A stretch of DNA of 64,000 nucleotides from Omphiscola glabra (taxonomy: Eukaryota; Mollusca; Gastropoda; Lymnaeidae), in NCBI GenBank assembly GCA_964017045.1, contig OZ024802.1, positions 31,570,718-31,634,717 of the forward strand, in the 5' to 3' direction. The stretch's first letter is position 1. The number at the start of each line of letters is the position of its first letter. Under the pieces are notes generated by a model. It saw only the letters and a program-made list of their open reading frames with translations, was not told the DNA's origin and ran no database searches. Below, in pieces: positions 1 through 10,103 of this stretch. Made by a program: the position numbers and the translations under genes.

Positions 1-75
1 TGCAGACATTTTCATTTGGTACAAACTATGAATGACAACCTGGTCGATTAGTGGAAAAAATGAAACACTCAAAAA

Positions 76-1134
76 ATGGATAGCGTATATTTTTTAGCAG
101 GCGATGAGAACGATACCTGGACCGTCACTTTCATCTGCATACTCTTAGCACCAATCACTGTTCTCGGTGCTGTCGGTAACGTCTTAAGCATCAAAACATT
201 TTTCCGTCTTGGAATCTCAGACTGCGTTAATGTGTCCCTGACATCGTTGGCAGCGTCAGATCTCTTCTATCTCGTCACAGCGTTCATCAGCTCCATCAGC
301 TCGATGCTCCGTGGTGTTACGGAACTCTCCAATTACAAAGTTCGTTTCGCTCTTGAGCCGGAAGCAGTCAGCACGATCTCCACCAACGTCGGAGCTGGCT
401 TCTACGCCATCTCAATGCTCGTGACAACGTTCATAACCGTTGTTCGATGTCTGGCAGTTGCCCGGCCTTTACGATATAGAAATTTGATCTCATGGCAAAC
501 CACCACCATCATCATATCATTGTTTACAGTTCTGTCTATCACATCCGCCATTTTAATGTCGGCTTTTCTGGGAATTCTCCCTCAATTCGACACTAAAACC
601 AACACAACAAGACTAACAGTGTGGCTCTCACCAAAACAAGTTCTAATCAAAGACGTTGTTGTTGGAATAAGAGATGCGATCTTACCACTAGCGTCTCAAA
701 TAATAGTTGGTACTTGCGTGGTCATCATGGCCAGATACCTTCAGAAAGCTTCAAATTTTCGTAAAACACTTTCTAGAAATATTGCCATGGACACTATAAA
801 AAGTAATGCTATGATCGCAGACCCTTTTACAAGAAATGAAATAACTCTAACAAAAAATCCTGCATCAGGAAAGGTTGTTGGCAAAGAACTTCAAGTTGTT
901 CAACAAATGCTGCTCATAGCCGTAGTCTACAGTTTGTGCAACACGCCAAAGGTTGTCTTTAATATGACACAAATTATCATACCCGACTTCTACAAGGGCG
1001 GATGCTACAGTGCTGCGTATTTGATATGCAATATTATAAGAGAACTAATTCAGTCGATGAATGCCAGCGTGACCATTCTCATTTACTGGAAATTTAATTC
1101 AAGGTTTAGGAATCACTTCATTCTTCAATACTGA
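76..1134 (+). CDS. Rhodopsin-like GPCR, candidate chemosensory receptor (receptor 1)
   Basis: This is a complete single-exon gene of 352 residues with seven hydrophobic segments. Seen: GN in TM1 (N35), LAASD in TM2 (D62), VVRC at the end of TM3 (R124) where most class A receptors have DRY, LP in TM5 (P204), SLCNTP in TM6 where CWxP is usual, and NASVTILIY in TM7 where NPxxY is usual. The N-terminal tail has an NDT sequon and the second extracellular loop has an NTT sequon. No cysteine sits at the TM3 start or in loop 2, so the usual disulfide is absent. The ATG at 76 aligns with the starts of receptors 3 and 4; an ATG at 60 is out of frame. The third intracellular loop is nearly identical to receptor 2, its closest relative here. 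This is the only cluster member on the + strand. Ligand and tissue are unknown; the chemosensory role is inferred from family expansion. Confidence 0.9.
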   Translation: MDSVYFLAGDENDTWTVTFICILLAPITVLGAVGNVLSIKTFFRLGISDCVNVSLTSLAASDLFYLVTAFISSISSMLRGVTELSNYKVRFALEPEAVSTISTNVGAGFYAISMLVTTFITVVRCLAVARPLRYRNLISWQTTTIIISLFTVLSITSAILMSAFLGILPQFDTKTNTTRLTVWLSPKQVLIKDVVVGIRDAILPLASQIIVGTCVVIMARYLQKASNFRKTLSRNIAMDTIKSNAMIADPFTRNEITLTKNPASGKVVGKELQVVQQMLLIAVVYSLCNTPKVVFNMTQIIIPDFYKGGCYSAAYLICNIIRELIQSMNASVTILIYWKFNSRFRNHFILQY

Positions 1135-1137
1135 GTA

Positions 1138-1316
1138 AGTCTACCGAGTTCTTTATTTGTTACGACTGAAGCCTACGCTAACCTGACCAATAGATCTTAC
1201 TACCTGAAAAACAGAAACGTAAAGGGCCAACACATCACATCAACCTGGCTAAATGATCACGTCAACATGGGGAAAAAATCACGTCAATTCATCGAATTCA
1301 TTACGTCAACCTGGTG
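1138..1316. other. 3' flank of receptor 1
   Basis: The stop codon is followed by one degenerate 36-bp copy of the receptor-tail repeat (about 1138-1173, beginning CTACCGAG in phase with the last codons). After this comes diverged sequence leading into the 22-bp array. I saw no polyadenylation signal close to the stop. Confidence 0.4.
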
Positions 1317-1493
1317 AATACATCACGTCAACCTGACTAATACATCACGACAAACTGTCTAATACATCACGACAAACTGTCTAATACATCACGACAAACT
1401 GTCTGATACATCACGACAAACTGTCTAATACATCACGACAAACTGTCTAATACATCACGACAAACTGTCTAATACATCACGACAAACTGTCTT
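1317..1493. repeat. Minisatellite, 22-bp unit
   Basis: About eight tandem copies of a 22-bp unit with core CATCACGACAAACTGTC. The last seven are nearly identical and the first ones are diverged (CATCACGTCAACCTG). Confidence 0.9.
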
Positions 1494-1912
1494 AGATCAA
1501 ATCAACTTGAATTATAGATCACGTGAACCTGAGAAATAGAACACATTGCAGTGACCAAAAGATCCGGTCTTATCTAGTCGATCGCAGTGCTTTGTGGATA
1601 TCCCTTTAATATTCAAGAATTTATTCCAAATTAGGATAAATACATATGAAATTTAAAAGACATAAACTGTTTTAATTGACCTTTTATGCCAACGATGCCT
1701 CTCCAATCAATGAAACGATGTCATCTTGTGTCGCATTTGAAAGCCAAACATATTGCTCATATTCGTTCAGATTTCATGGCTTTCAAATTTCAAAGACATT
1801 TATTTCTAAACCGTTAAAGTCTCTGTTTACTGCTCAAACTGCAACCAGCGTTTCTTTCAGACATTTTTACCCGGGGGGGGGGGGTTCAGATTTGGGGGGG
1901 CAGTGCCAGTTG
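1494..1912. other. Intergenic, nothing recognised
   Basis: AT-rich sequence ending in G homopolymer runs at 1873-1884 and 1894-1900. I see no coding or RNA signal. Confidence 0.4.
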
Positions 1913-1920
1913 CCAGTGGC

Positions 1921-2094
1921 CAGGGGCGTAGCTAAGGAGTGGCAGATGGGACATACGTACTGGGGCACCAGACTAGCGGGTGCGCTAAATGGGTTTTGAT
2001 GGTACTTAATATTGAAAATAATGGGTGCAGAGTTGAAGGAGGGCGTAAACATTAATCTTGCCCCCTGACGCCAAACACTCGAGATACGCCTCTG
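1921..2094. mobile_element. Short non-autonomous hAT element (MITE)
   Basis: A 174-bp element starting CAGGGGCGTA and ending TACGCCTCTG, which are inverted ends. It is flanked by 8-bp near-repeats CCAGTGGC (1913-1920) and CTAGTGGC (2095-2102), the target-duplication size of hAT transposons. The single mismatch suggests an older insertion. The ends match those of the element at 44151. Confidence 0.7.
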
Positions 2095-2102
2095 CTAGTG
2101 GC

Positions 2103-3190
2103 GTTAAATATGGGCGGATGTGGTTGTCCACTCAGACTCAGGTGTCACTTTTTCTTTATTATGCAGGTGTTTCTTTTCGTCAACTGCAGAGTTTGTATCG
2201 TGAAAGGGAGGGCGGCAAAACATATTTGGCCACCCATGGCGGCAATAATAGTAGCTAATCAAGAGGTGTATGTTTGAGTATACTTGAATTCGATGTTTCT
2301 ATTACACTTTGGAACGGGGAAGGAAATTTTTAAGATTTTGTTGGGGGCATTATGACGCCCAGTGCCATACATACACTGAACTGAGTCCTGTTGTGGCGTG
2401 CCCTTGGGTTATCATTTGGCACAAGTTTGTAATCAACCCCACTATGTAACAATGATCAGCGTGAGGGAAGGGGGTGCAGAAATATAAGGTGCTAAAAACA
2501 GTCGGGCAAACTCAGAATGCAGTGGTGAATTTTGGCGCATGCTTGAATTTAATTTATTTCAGACAATTTGAGGGTTGCATTTCAAACTTTCGGGTGGAAA
2601 GTGCCAAAATTAGCCATAATAATGATCAAAGACATCTTAAATTCCACAAATAATTCCGTAAACTCAATTCATTCCATTTGTGTCACCCTTGGGTGTAAGC
2701 TTTTGCCCTAGATTTTTCTAGCCTCTGTGATATTTATAGTCCACAGAAAATGTCTTGATAAATGATTTTAGTTTTGCTACACTTAAATGGACAGCAAAGG
2801 AAGAGATGCTAGTTTAAAAATGTTATTTTTCACTTAACCTTTGAACCACCGTGTGCGCCTAGCAAACACTACGACTGCGATGTGTCAATGTGTCTCAGAT
2901 ATTTTAAGGGGTTTAATTAAATATGTGATGAGGATATTTTCTTAACTACCATCTTTCAACGCGGGGTGGAAAAAAAAAGGGGGGGGGGGCAAATGGAAAA
3001 GTGCTTGGCCTGCCGGTGCTATGCACGTACACAACATTATATAACTAAAAATAGTTATTTGGCTTTTATTTACATTATTCCGGGGGGGGGGGGGGGCACT
3101 TGACTTTCACCTTGGGGGGGAGGGTCTTAAACCCCCCCCCCCTCGAGATATAGCTGAAAGAAACCCTAACTGCAACTGTGAATCGTACCC
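2103..3190. other. Intergenic, nothing recognised
   Basis: No gene or RNA signal. It holds several G or C homopolymer tracts (about 2980-2991, 3081-3095 and 3135-3143), a habit repeated throughout the window. Confidence 0.4.
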
Positions 3191-4615
3191 TTGAGGCTAG
3201 TTATGAAATTTCTTTATTCATTGCTAAATCTGGGAACAATCATACTATTGGAGAGTATTTGATCAACCCATAAATATCAGCATTTCTTAAAACTATTCTG
3301 GAAAAAAGATGACAAAGACATGAAAGCTATGCCACTCAAGAAACAATACTGTTAGCAGTAGAAGAGACGAAATGAGTGAAGATATTGAAATACAACTTGT
3401 TTTAAAGCTGAAAACAATACAATTATCAGTGCCAATGGGTGAATCAACTTTGAGAGACAGTGAGGCAGTACTGATAACTTACCTAAGATATATTGATAAA
3501 GGGTAAAATAGAAATGTTGTTCTGTAAATCATTGGAAATCTCCACTTCTGCCAAAGATATATATATAGATATATAAAATAAGTTAAAAATTATTTAAATG
3601 TCAATAATATAACAATAAAAAATATCACATTTTGTGCTGCAGATGGTGCTCCTAATATGATGGGTAAGAAAAATGGCTGCTTAAAATTGATGAAGTATGA
3701 GAATCCAGAAATTCTACTTGTACAAAGTGTTATTCATAAGTAAAACTTGGTAGTTAAAAATATTTCGACATTTCAAAATGAAGTGCTAAATTCAGTTTGA
3801 ATAAATTTTAATGAATCAATGCTATTAAAGTCTCTTCAAACTATCTTGTGAAGAACAAAATGCAGACTATGTGATACTTTTACTTCACACTGAAGTAAGG
3901 TTGCTCTCGAAAGGGAAACTGCTTGAAAAGATTTATGGAACAATTTGATATTCTTGGTGACTTTTTAATTGACAAACCTGAAATGAAGTACCTGTTAACA
4001 GTTGATGGTAAAGTATTTGTGAGTTATTAAGCCGATATCTTTGAAGAACTAAATATAATTAACAACCAACTTCAAGGAACAAATAAAAAAATCTTCTCGA
4101 TGCAAACGCGAAGATATTTGGTTTCATTATATGTATTGAATTATGTCAGAAATATGTTTGAAACAAAATTGTTGAAAAGTTTCATTGACTTATAAAACAA
4201 AGTTAAGGGGCTGATACCGCTATACTCGTTATTGTCGATATTCTAAAAAACAATTCTCAGCTGGTTCAGATGAGATATTTTGTGATTTAAAACAAATTGA
4301 TTTTCCAACTTGGATGACGCAGCCAATGGAAGTGGTTTTGTCTGATATCTCAAATATGCAGTATCAAGAAGAACTCGCAGAAATGCAAAATGACGAGTCT
4401 GTTAAAACTGTATTTGATTGAAAGAAGCGATGGCGTGGCTTTATGAGGAAGCAGAAATCAAATATCCCAATTCCTAAAAAAATGTGCTAGGCAACAGCTG
4501 GTGTTACCGTTTCCATCTTCATATTTAGCTGAATGTGAATTTAGTGCCATTGGTTATTTTCTGCAAACAAAAAAACAAAACAAAAAAGAATGAGGTGGAT
4601 ATAAAAAGGCGGGGT
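3191..4615 (+). pseudogene. Decayed hAT transposase, ZBED5-like
   Basis: Conceptual translation in shifting + frames gives pieces typical of the ZBED5-type hAT transposase: GESTLRDSEAV near 3440, AADGAPNMMGKKNGCLKLMK near 3640, DKPEMKYLLTVDGKVFVSY near 3975, QYQEELAEMQNDESVKT near 4360 and MAWLYEEAEIKYPNS near 4430. Stops and frameshifts separate them, so no product is possible. Zinc-finger and N-terminal parts were not found. It is a fossil transposon body, ending just before the MITE at 4653. Confidence 0.85.
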
Positions 4616-4652
4616 TGACTTGACATTAAAGATAGTCTAGCTAAATAATTTA

Positions 4653-4894
4653 GACCTTAGTGCTAAAAGTACCTAAGTCACAAAATGCACATTTTGAGAT
4701 AATCAAGCTCAAATATACTTTTCGTCTATAAAATGTGACTATTTTCATTTTGTGTCTTGTTTAATTAAGGGCCTAATGCACATTTTAATGTCTTCAAATT
4801 TCTGCAGTACACTTTGCTAAACTGGGTAAGAAAAGATCACAGTTTAGAATGATTTTGACAAAAATGTTACTTAAGTACTTTTAGCACTAAGGTC
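4653..4894. mobile_element. MITE family A, copy 1
   Basis: A 242-bp element with long inverted ends: GACCTTAGTGCTAAAAGTAC at the left and its reverse complement ending CACTAAGGTC at the right. The copy at 41531 has the same length and the copy at 19936 is damaged at one end. It has no coding capacity. Superfamily is not assigned because I could not fix a clear target duplication. Confidence 0.85.
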
Positions 4895-5288
4895 TTGAAT
4901 TGGAGCCGAACATAAAATTTCTGAGCATCTGTCACAGATGACTAGGGCGGGGGTGCAGGACAGAGCTCAATTATTATCAGCGCGTAATGATGCTGTTTTG
5001 TTTGGGACTACCCCATGGGTCGCACCACGTTTGATGGATCATGAATGAGCTGAGGGGAACTTCCGGTAGGGAGAGAGGATAGTAGGTGGTTTTAAAAAAG
5101 GGGATAGATTCGTCGATAGACTTAGTTTAAATTGCTATAACATCAAGAAATCAATACATTTATATCATATGTACACCTGGAGTTGGATTTGTGAGTCTTC
5201 GTTAAAGTTTACGTTGTGCTTTGTCCGTCCCAACGCCTAGACACCCAAACTATAATCACAAAGAGGAGCGGTCCTGTACACACTAACA
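4895..5288. other. Intergenic, nothing recognised
   Basis: No coding signal. It lies between two MITEs and ends just before the mariner-like copy. Confidence 0.35.
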
Positions 5289-5673
5289 ATGGACTACGAT
5301 GAGTCGATTGTTTTGTCATGTGATAAGAGTAAGTTAGAGTAAGACTTCCGGGAGGCTGTCTGCAACACACTAGTCGCTCACAAATTTTTCTTCAAACAAC
5401 TTTCTTCCTTTAATCATAACTGAATTATAATTATTGTCACATTTAATGAAATGTCATTTAAAAAACATGTGTATTCAAGAATATTTTGAAAAGTAAAATT
5501 TTTAATTAACATTGGGGCAGCGCTGATGGAGACAAACATTTTGCTTAAAAATTAATGATAATGGCTGATCAGCTGTTATCCGTTGTTATGTGTTGCCGTG
5601 TGTAGCAGACGGCCTACCGAAGGCTTGCGCATATCACGTGACAAAACAAGGAAATGACTAAATCGTAGTCCAT
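5289..5673. mobile_element. Mariner-like MITE family B, copy 1
   Basis: A 385-bp non-coding element with inverted ends ATGGACTACGAT and ATCGTAGTCCAT, containing paired TTTTGTCATGTGAT and ATCACGTGACAAAA inside. It is collinear with the copy at 61521, which has a clean TA duplication; here the left TA is mutated to CA. Confidence 0.85.
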
Positions 5674-6061
5674 TACTAAATTAATATAGTTTGTGACAAG
5701 TCGGGACTGAAGCCCTCCTCCGTAACAGCCTTCCTGTGACACCATCAAGCATCAAGTGCTAGGTTCTCACTATTTCTATTCTCTCGTTTTACTTTAAAAT
5801 TGCTAAATAATGAATAAAAAATTGAAATAATAAAAATTAAAATATTTTAGAATAATCTTTCATTTGTTACTTGCATTGCAGTTATCCATCACATGCTTAC
5901 TTAATGTGTTTCCTTAAAAGTTTCTTCGTAAAACCTATTCATTTATAAAGGCTTCTTCGTTCTTCCAAAAACCTATCGTTTAGTTTTCATTCAGTGAACA
6001 ATTAAAATTATGTATATACTGCATAGGGGGCATACGAATTTTAGAAAGGCTAATGTGGGGC
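5674..6061. other. Intergenic, nothing recognised
   Basis: AT-rich, with no coding or repeat structure I can name. Confidence 0.35.
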
Positions 6062-6245
6062 ATGGCACAAAAAAGGTTGTGAAACACTGGCTTAGATAGG
6101 ACATGGTACTACAAAGTTGGGAAACACTGGCTTAGGTAGGACATGGTACTAAAAAGTTGGGAAACACTGGCTTAGGTAGGACATGGTACTAAAAAGTTTG
6201 GGAAACACTGGCTTAGGTAGGACATGGTACTAAAAAGGTTGGTAA
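6062..6245. repeat. Tandem array, about 40-bp unit
   Basis: Four copies with core GGGAAACACTGGCTTAGG then ACATGGTACT. The GTTGGGAAACACTGG part resembles a hAT terminal repeat, so the array may have grown from a transposon end (inference). Confidence 0.8.
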
Positions 6246-6640
6246 GAAGAACAATTCCACAGAACAAAAAGTCATTGGTGATTACTTTTTCGTTCGGCTT
6301 GATGCGCTCCGTGTGTTCTCTTACTGTGTTATTATTAAATTTCTTTAAATTCTGAATAACTGATCCCTCATGAAAACTAAGACAAAACGGAAAGATTACT
6401 ACAGTTAGTTCAATTCCAAACATGCACGTGTAGATGACACACACTAGCAAGAAATTATCTTCAATAATTGTTAAATCATATATGGTTAACAAACAGGAGA
6501 CCGATAATATTGATTTAACAATTTTTGTGTGTATCTGATTATGTACGGAAAGCGTCCAAGCTAAAACATTCGAGCGAAATAATTGTTGACGATTGTTGGC
6601 TCTCTTCATTGACTCTTTTATGTCATGCTTCACAATATCA
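6246..6640. other. Intergenic, nothing recognised
   Basis: A - strand frame is open through this region and continuous with the translated minisatellite upstream of it. It shows no domain or receptor similarity and is not called as a gene. Confidence 0.35.
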
Positions 6641-6997
6641 ATGGTGAAGAATGAAGTGACTCCGTAGACCAACTCTTTGATGAAGAATATAATGACTCCG
6701 TAGACCAACTCTTTGATGAAGAATATAATGACTCCGTAGACCAACTCTGTGATGAAAATATAGTGACTCCGTAGACAAACTCTTTGATGAAGAATGTAGT
6801 GACTCCGTAGACCAACGCTTTGATGAAGAATGTAGTGACTCCGTAGACCAACTCTTTGATGAAGAATGTAGTGACTCCGAAGACCAAATCTTTGATGAAG
6901 AATGTAGTGACTCCGTAGACCACCTCTTTGATAAAGAATGTTTTTTACTCCGTAGACCAACTCTTTGATGACGAATGAAGTGACTCCGTAGACCTAC
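6641..6997 (-). repeat. Receptor-tail minisatellite downstream of receptor 2, 36-bp unit
   Basis: About ten copies. On the - strand a unit has the core GGAGTCACTACATTCTTCAT and reads LRSHYILHQ in one frame, close to the receptor C-terminus FRNHFILHQ. The first unit past the stop shares CACTTCATTCGTC with the last codons of receptor 2, including the G found in this gene only. The array therefore begins in phase with the gene end and appears to be an amplification of it. Confidence 0.85.
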
Positions 6998-8122
6998 TCA
7001 GTTGGGACGAATGAAGTGATTCCTAAACCTTGAATTATATTTCCAGTAAATGAAAATGGTCACGCTGGCATTCACCGACTGAATGAGTTCTCTTAAAAAA
7101 TTGCATGTTAAATGCACAGCACTGTAGCGGCCGCCTCTGTAGAAGTCGGGTATAATAATTTGTGCCACATTGAAGACAACTTTTGGCATGTTGCACAAAC
7201 TGTAGACTATCGCGATGAGCAACATTTGTTGAACAACTTGAAGTTCTTTGCCAACCACCTTGGCTGATGGAGGATTTATAGTTAGAGTTTGTACGTTTCT
7301 TGTAAGAGGGTCTGCGATCATAGAAATACTTTTTATAGTGTCCATAGCAATATTTCTAGAAAGTGTTTTACGAAAATTTGAAGCTTTCTGAAGGTATCTG
7401 GCCATGATGACCACGCAAATAGAAACTATTATTTGAGACGTCAGTGGTAAAAACACGTCCCTAGTTCCAAAAATGACGTCTTTCAATACCGCTCGTTGTG
7501 GTGATAGCCACAGTGTTGGTCTCGTCCTGTTGATATTAGAGTCAAAATGGGGGAGAATATCCAGAAAAGCCAACACTAAAACGGCGGATGTGATAGACAG
7601 AACTGTAAATATTAATATGATGATGGTGGTAGTTTGCCATGAGATCAAATTTCTATATCGTAAAGGCCGGGCAACTGCCAGACATCGAACAACTGTGATG
7701 AACGTCGTCACGAGCATTGAAATGGCGTAGAAGCCGCTTCCGGTGCTGATGAAGACCATGAAGACGGCTTCCGGATCAACGGGGAACCAAAATCCGTAAC
7801 CGGATAGTTCCTCAACACAATATAGCATCAAACAGATGGAGTTGATCAACGCACAAATAAGATACAAGAGATCGAACAGCGCCAGTGATATCAGAGACAT
7901 GTTCACACCGTCTGAAATTCCAAGTCGGATGAGTGTTTTAATGTTGACGATGTTGCCAATAGCACCCAGAACAGTGACAGGTGTTAAGAGGATGAAAATG
8001 GAAAGATCAGTCCAGATATAGTAATCTTCTGGCAAATATGCCGTGTCCATTTTGGTAGCGTTATTTCTTCTGTCTTTAAGTTGCCTAAATGTCTCGAGTA
8101 CTTCAAAGTCAATTGAAGACAA
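6998..8122 (-). CDS. Rhodopsin-like GPCR, candidate chemosensory receptor (receptor 2)
   Basis: The open frame spans 374 codons. The first ATG is at 8050, giving 350 residues starting MDTAYLPEDYYIW, which aligns with the other receptors. The frame stays open up to a splice acceptor, TTTTCAATTTCAG, ending at 8124 (- strand), so a 5' exon probably exists and 24 further residues may be coded. Motifs: GN in TM1, LALFD in TM2, VVRC after TM3, LP in TM5, SLCNMP in TM6 and NASVTIFIY in TM7. An NRT sequon lies in loop 2. DRY, CWxP, NPxxY and the TM3-loop 2 cysteine pair are all replaced or absent. It is closest to receptor 1, with a near-identical third intracellular loop. The C-terminus FIRPN differs from the FILHQ type of its relatives. 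Confidence 0.9.
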   Translation of the reverse strand: MSSIDFEVLETFRQLKDRRNNATKMDTAYLPEDYYIWTDLSIFILLTPVTVLGAIGNIVNIKTLIRLGISDGVNMSLISLALFDLLYLICALINSICLMLYCVEELSGYGFWFPVDPEAVFMVFISTGSGFYAISMLVTTFITVVRCLAVARPLRYRNLISWQTTTIIILIFTVLSITSAVLVLAFLDILPHFDSNINRTRPTLWLSPQRAVLKDVIFGTRDVFLPLTSQIIVSICVVIMARYLQKASNFRKTLSRNIAMDTIKSISMIADPLTRNVQTLTINPPSAKVVGKELQVVQQMLLIAIVYSLCNMPKVVFNVAQIIIPDFYRGGRYSAVHLTCNFLRELIQSVNASVTIFIYWKYNSRFRNHFIRPN

Positions 8123-8126
8123 ACTG
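8123..8126 (-). promoter_or_regulatory. Probable 3' splice acceptor before the receptor 2 exon
   Basis: On the - strand the sequence reads TTTTCAATTTCAG then TTTGTCTTCAATTGAC. Receptor 6 has TTTATTTTCAG then TTTGAGTTCTACAGAC at the same place. The conserved acceptor and exon start support an unseen 5' exon in both genes. Confidence 0.55.
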
Positions 8127-8333
8127 AAATTGAAAATATAAATATACTAATCAAGTACTAATATGTCATCACCTTTGTGTCATTTCAATATTTTGCCGGA
8201 CAATTAAAAAAAAAAGAAATAATTTAAGCACTCATTTGGAAAGTCCTTAATTTGTGTTAACAGTTGACAGATCACTGATTGCTAACATTTATGTTAACTA
8301 CTGAATAAAAGTGCTTATTATATTACATCCATA

Positions 8334-9003
8334 CCTCGCTTTACGGCCTAGATACGTTCCGGAAAAGTCGGCCGTAAAGCGAAAAGCCGTATGATCAATC
8401 AATAATTTTGATATAAACCATTATAAATTTAATTTGATCTGTTCCAATTTTTGTATAAAATAATATAGTCGTTAGTTCATAAATCATTTTATTCTTTTCA
8501 TTTCCTATAAAAATAAAAGTACAAAAAATTGTTGCTAAAAAAGTAACGAATATATTTGAAATAATTAATGAATTAATTACATAAATAACGAAAATACAGT
8601 CAATCTGATTCATACGTACCAAATATGCTTACAATTCACCAATTAATCCAAACAAACAAAACAGAAACAAAACCCAACCAGAAAAGAAACAGGAACAAAC
8701 ACGTCAACTTACTGAGTCACAGGATATGAATAAGGTGGGATAGCACAGAAGATAAGGCAGACTTCTAAAACAGGAACAAACACGTCAACTTACTGAGTCA
8801 CAGGACATGAATAAGGTGGGATAGCACAGGAAATAAGTCAGACTACTAAAGCAGAGCCGCCTAAGGGGAGAAGCTGAAACTAACGAGAGGGTATCTATTG
8901 GCCGTATAATGAAACATCGTGGGCCGTAAACCGAAAAAAAGTGCCATAATTTAAAAAGGCCGTAATAGCGAAATGCCGTATAAAGAGCGGCCGTATAGCG
9001 AGG
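8334..9003. mobile_element. Mariner-type non-autonomous element, 670 bp
   Basis: It starts CCTCGCTTTACGGCC and ends GGCCGTATAGCGAGG, imperfect inverted repeats, and is flanked by TA on both sides (8332-8333 and 9004-9005). More CGGCC(G)TA sub-repeats lie inside both ends. A 66-bp internal segment, starting AACAGGAACAAACACG, is duplicated in tandem at about 8689-8825. No transposase frame remains. Confidence 0.8.
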
Positions 9004-9350
9004 TATAGGTGTATTTATATTTTAAAATGCTTCATTTGAATAGTCTATAAATTAGTATAAAATAGTATAAAAAGCATGTATGCTGCGTATAATATAAGAT
9101 CCGATTCTTTAGTAATCCAAATAAATAGAAATGTTGTTTTTAAAACAATGTACAAATTCACTTTCAGCTCATAAATAAATAAATATTTTTTTTAACAAAC
9201 AAAATGTTACAGTTATGACAATTTAAACACAAGTCATCCAAAGTATTTCTCAAGCGTAGACATCAGCAATCAATGAACTCCTTTAGTGACTATAATGACT
9301 TAATTAGTAATTATTTAGATTTGGTAATCGCTAGGGGAGCACGCTAGTAC
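9004..9350. other. Intergenic; weak dispersed repeat
   Basis: AT-rich. The stretch 9235-9300 resembles 13343-13403 (shared AAAGTATTTC and TTTAGTGAC), probably an old dispersed repeat. Nothing else is seen. Confidence 0.3.
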
Positions 9351-9354
9351 GGTC

Positions 9355-9840
9355 GTACAGACTGGGTAACCAAAGAATTGTTATATCTTACGGTCCTAAC
9401 TTTAAGAGAAAGAATTCGTCCTGATCGAGCTGATCTTAGGTATTGGGGGGGGGGGGGTGTCCGCTCAGCTTATGGGCAGAAAAAAATGCTTCAATGACTG
9501 TGTAAAACTGTCACTCAAATCCATGGACATTGACCTTGAGTCTATGGACCGTGCAAGCTGGCGTGGCAGACTCACTGTCGGTGCACAATTCTCAAATAAG
9601 CGCACCGCTCACCCCCAAGAAAAACCAGAACCGACTCAAATTCAACTAGGAACAAAAACAACGTAATTCGTACGTGCGGGAAAGCTTTCCATGCACAAAT
9701 AAAAGACTGGCAGGCCACAGGCGTAATCACCGTGTAATATATACTTGGTCAGCTTTGCAGGCGAAGGACGAACATCATGGTGTCTGTGATGAATTGAGTG
9801 GAGTGCATAAAATCGTGATGCAATTTTCTGTCTTATTGTA
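9355..9840 (+). pseudogene. LINE (non-LTR retrotransposon) C-terminal fragment
   Basis: Broken + frames resemble the end of a jockey/CR1-like polyprotein. Seen: KELLYLTVLTLRERIRPDRA near 9375, then KKCFNDCVKLSLKSMDIDL and DRASWRGRL (9480-9575), then a broken Zn-finger-like tail RLAGHRRNH near 9705. Frameshifts and a G-run interrupt it. The 5' truncation is typical of LINE copies. Confidence 0.6.
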
Positions 9841-10103
9841 TTATTGTCTTTTTGCTGTATGATGAACAATTTCCAGCGTATTGACTTTATTCTGTTTTGT
9901 TTGGGTTTTTGTTTGTTTTTTATTCTAACAACAAAAATGCACAGCAAAGGAAACTTAACTGGATAATCTTTAGGGTTAATCATAGTCTATGTCATCATAA
10001 TCTATTAAGCACCTTGTCTAGGCCACACATCTATTGTTTATACCTTTTAATTATCCCTTTACTCCCTCTAGGAAGGTTACACCCGGAAGTTATCCTTGAA
10101 CAC
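9841..10103. other. Intergenic, nothing recognised
   Basis: No gene signal between the LINE fragment and the hAT fossil. Confidence 0.3.

Noticed and set aside
6172..6960. 262-codon - strand frame starting in the receptor-tail array
   Set aside because: The first part is the translated minisatellite and the rest has no domain. There is no evidence that the receptor is read through into it, although this idea is noted under findings.
7473..7730. Antisense frames within receptor genes (also at 17734, 33276, 46675 and 61204 in part)
   Set aside because: Shadows of the receptor coding strand; conserved only because the sense strand is.
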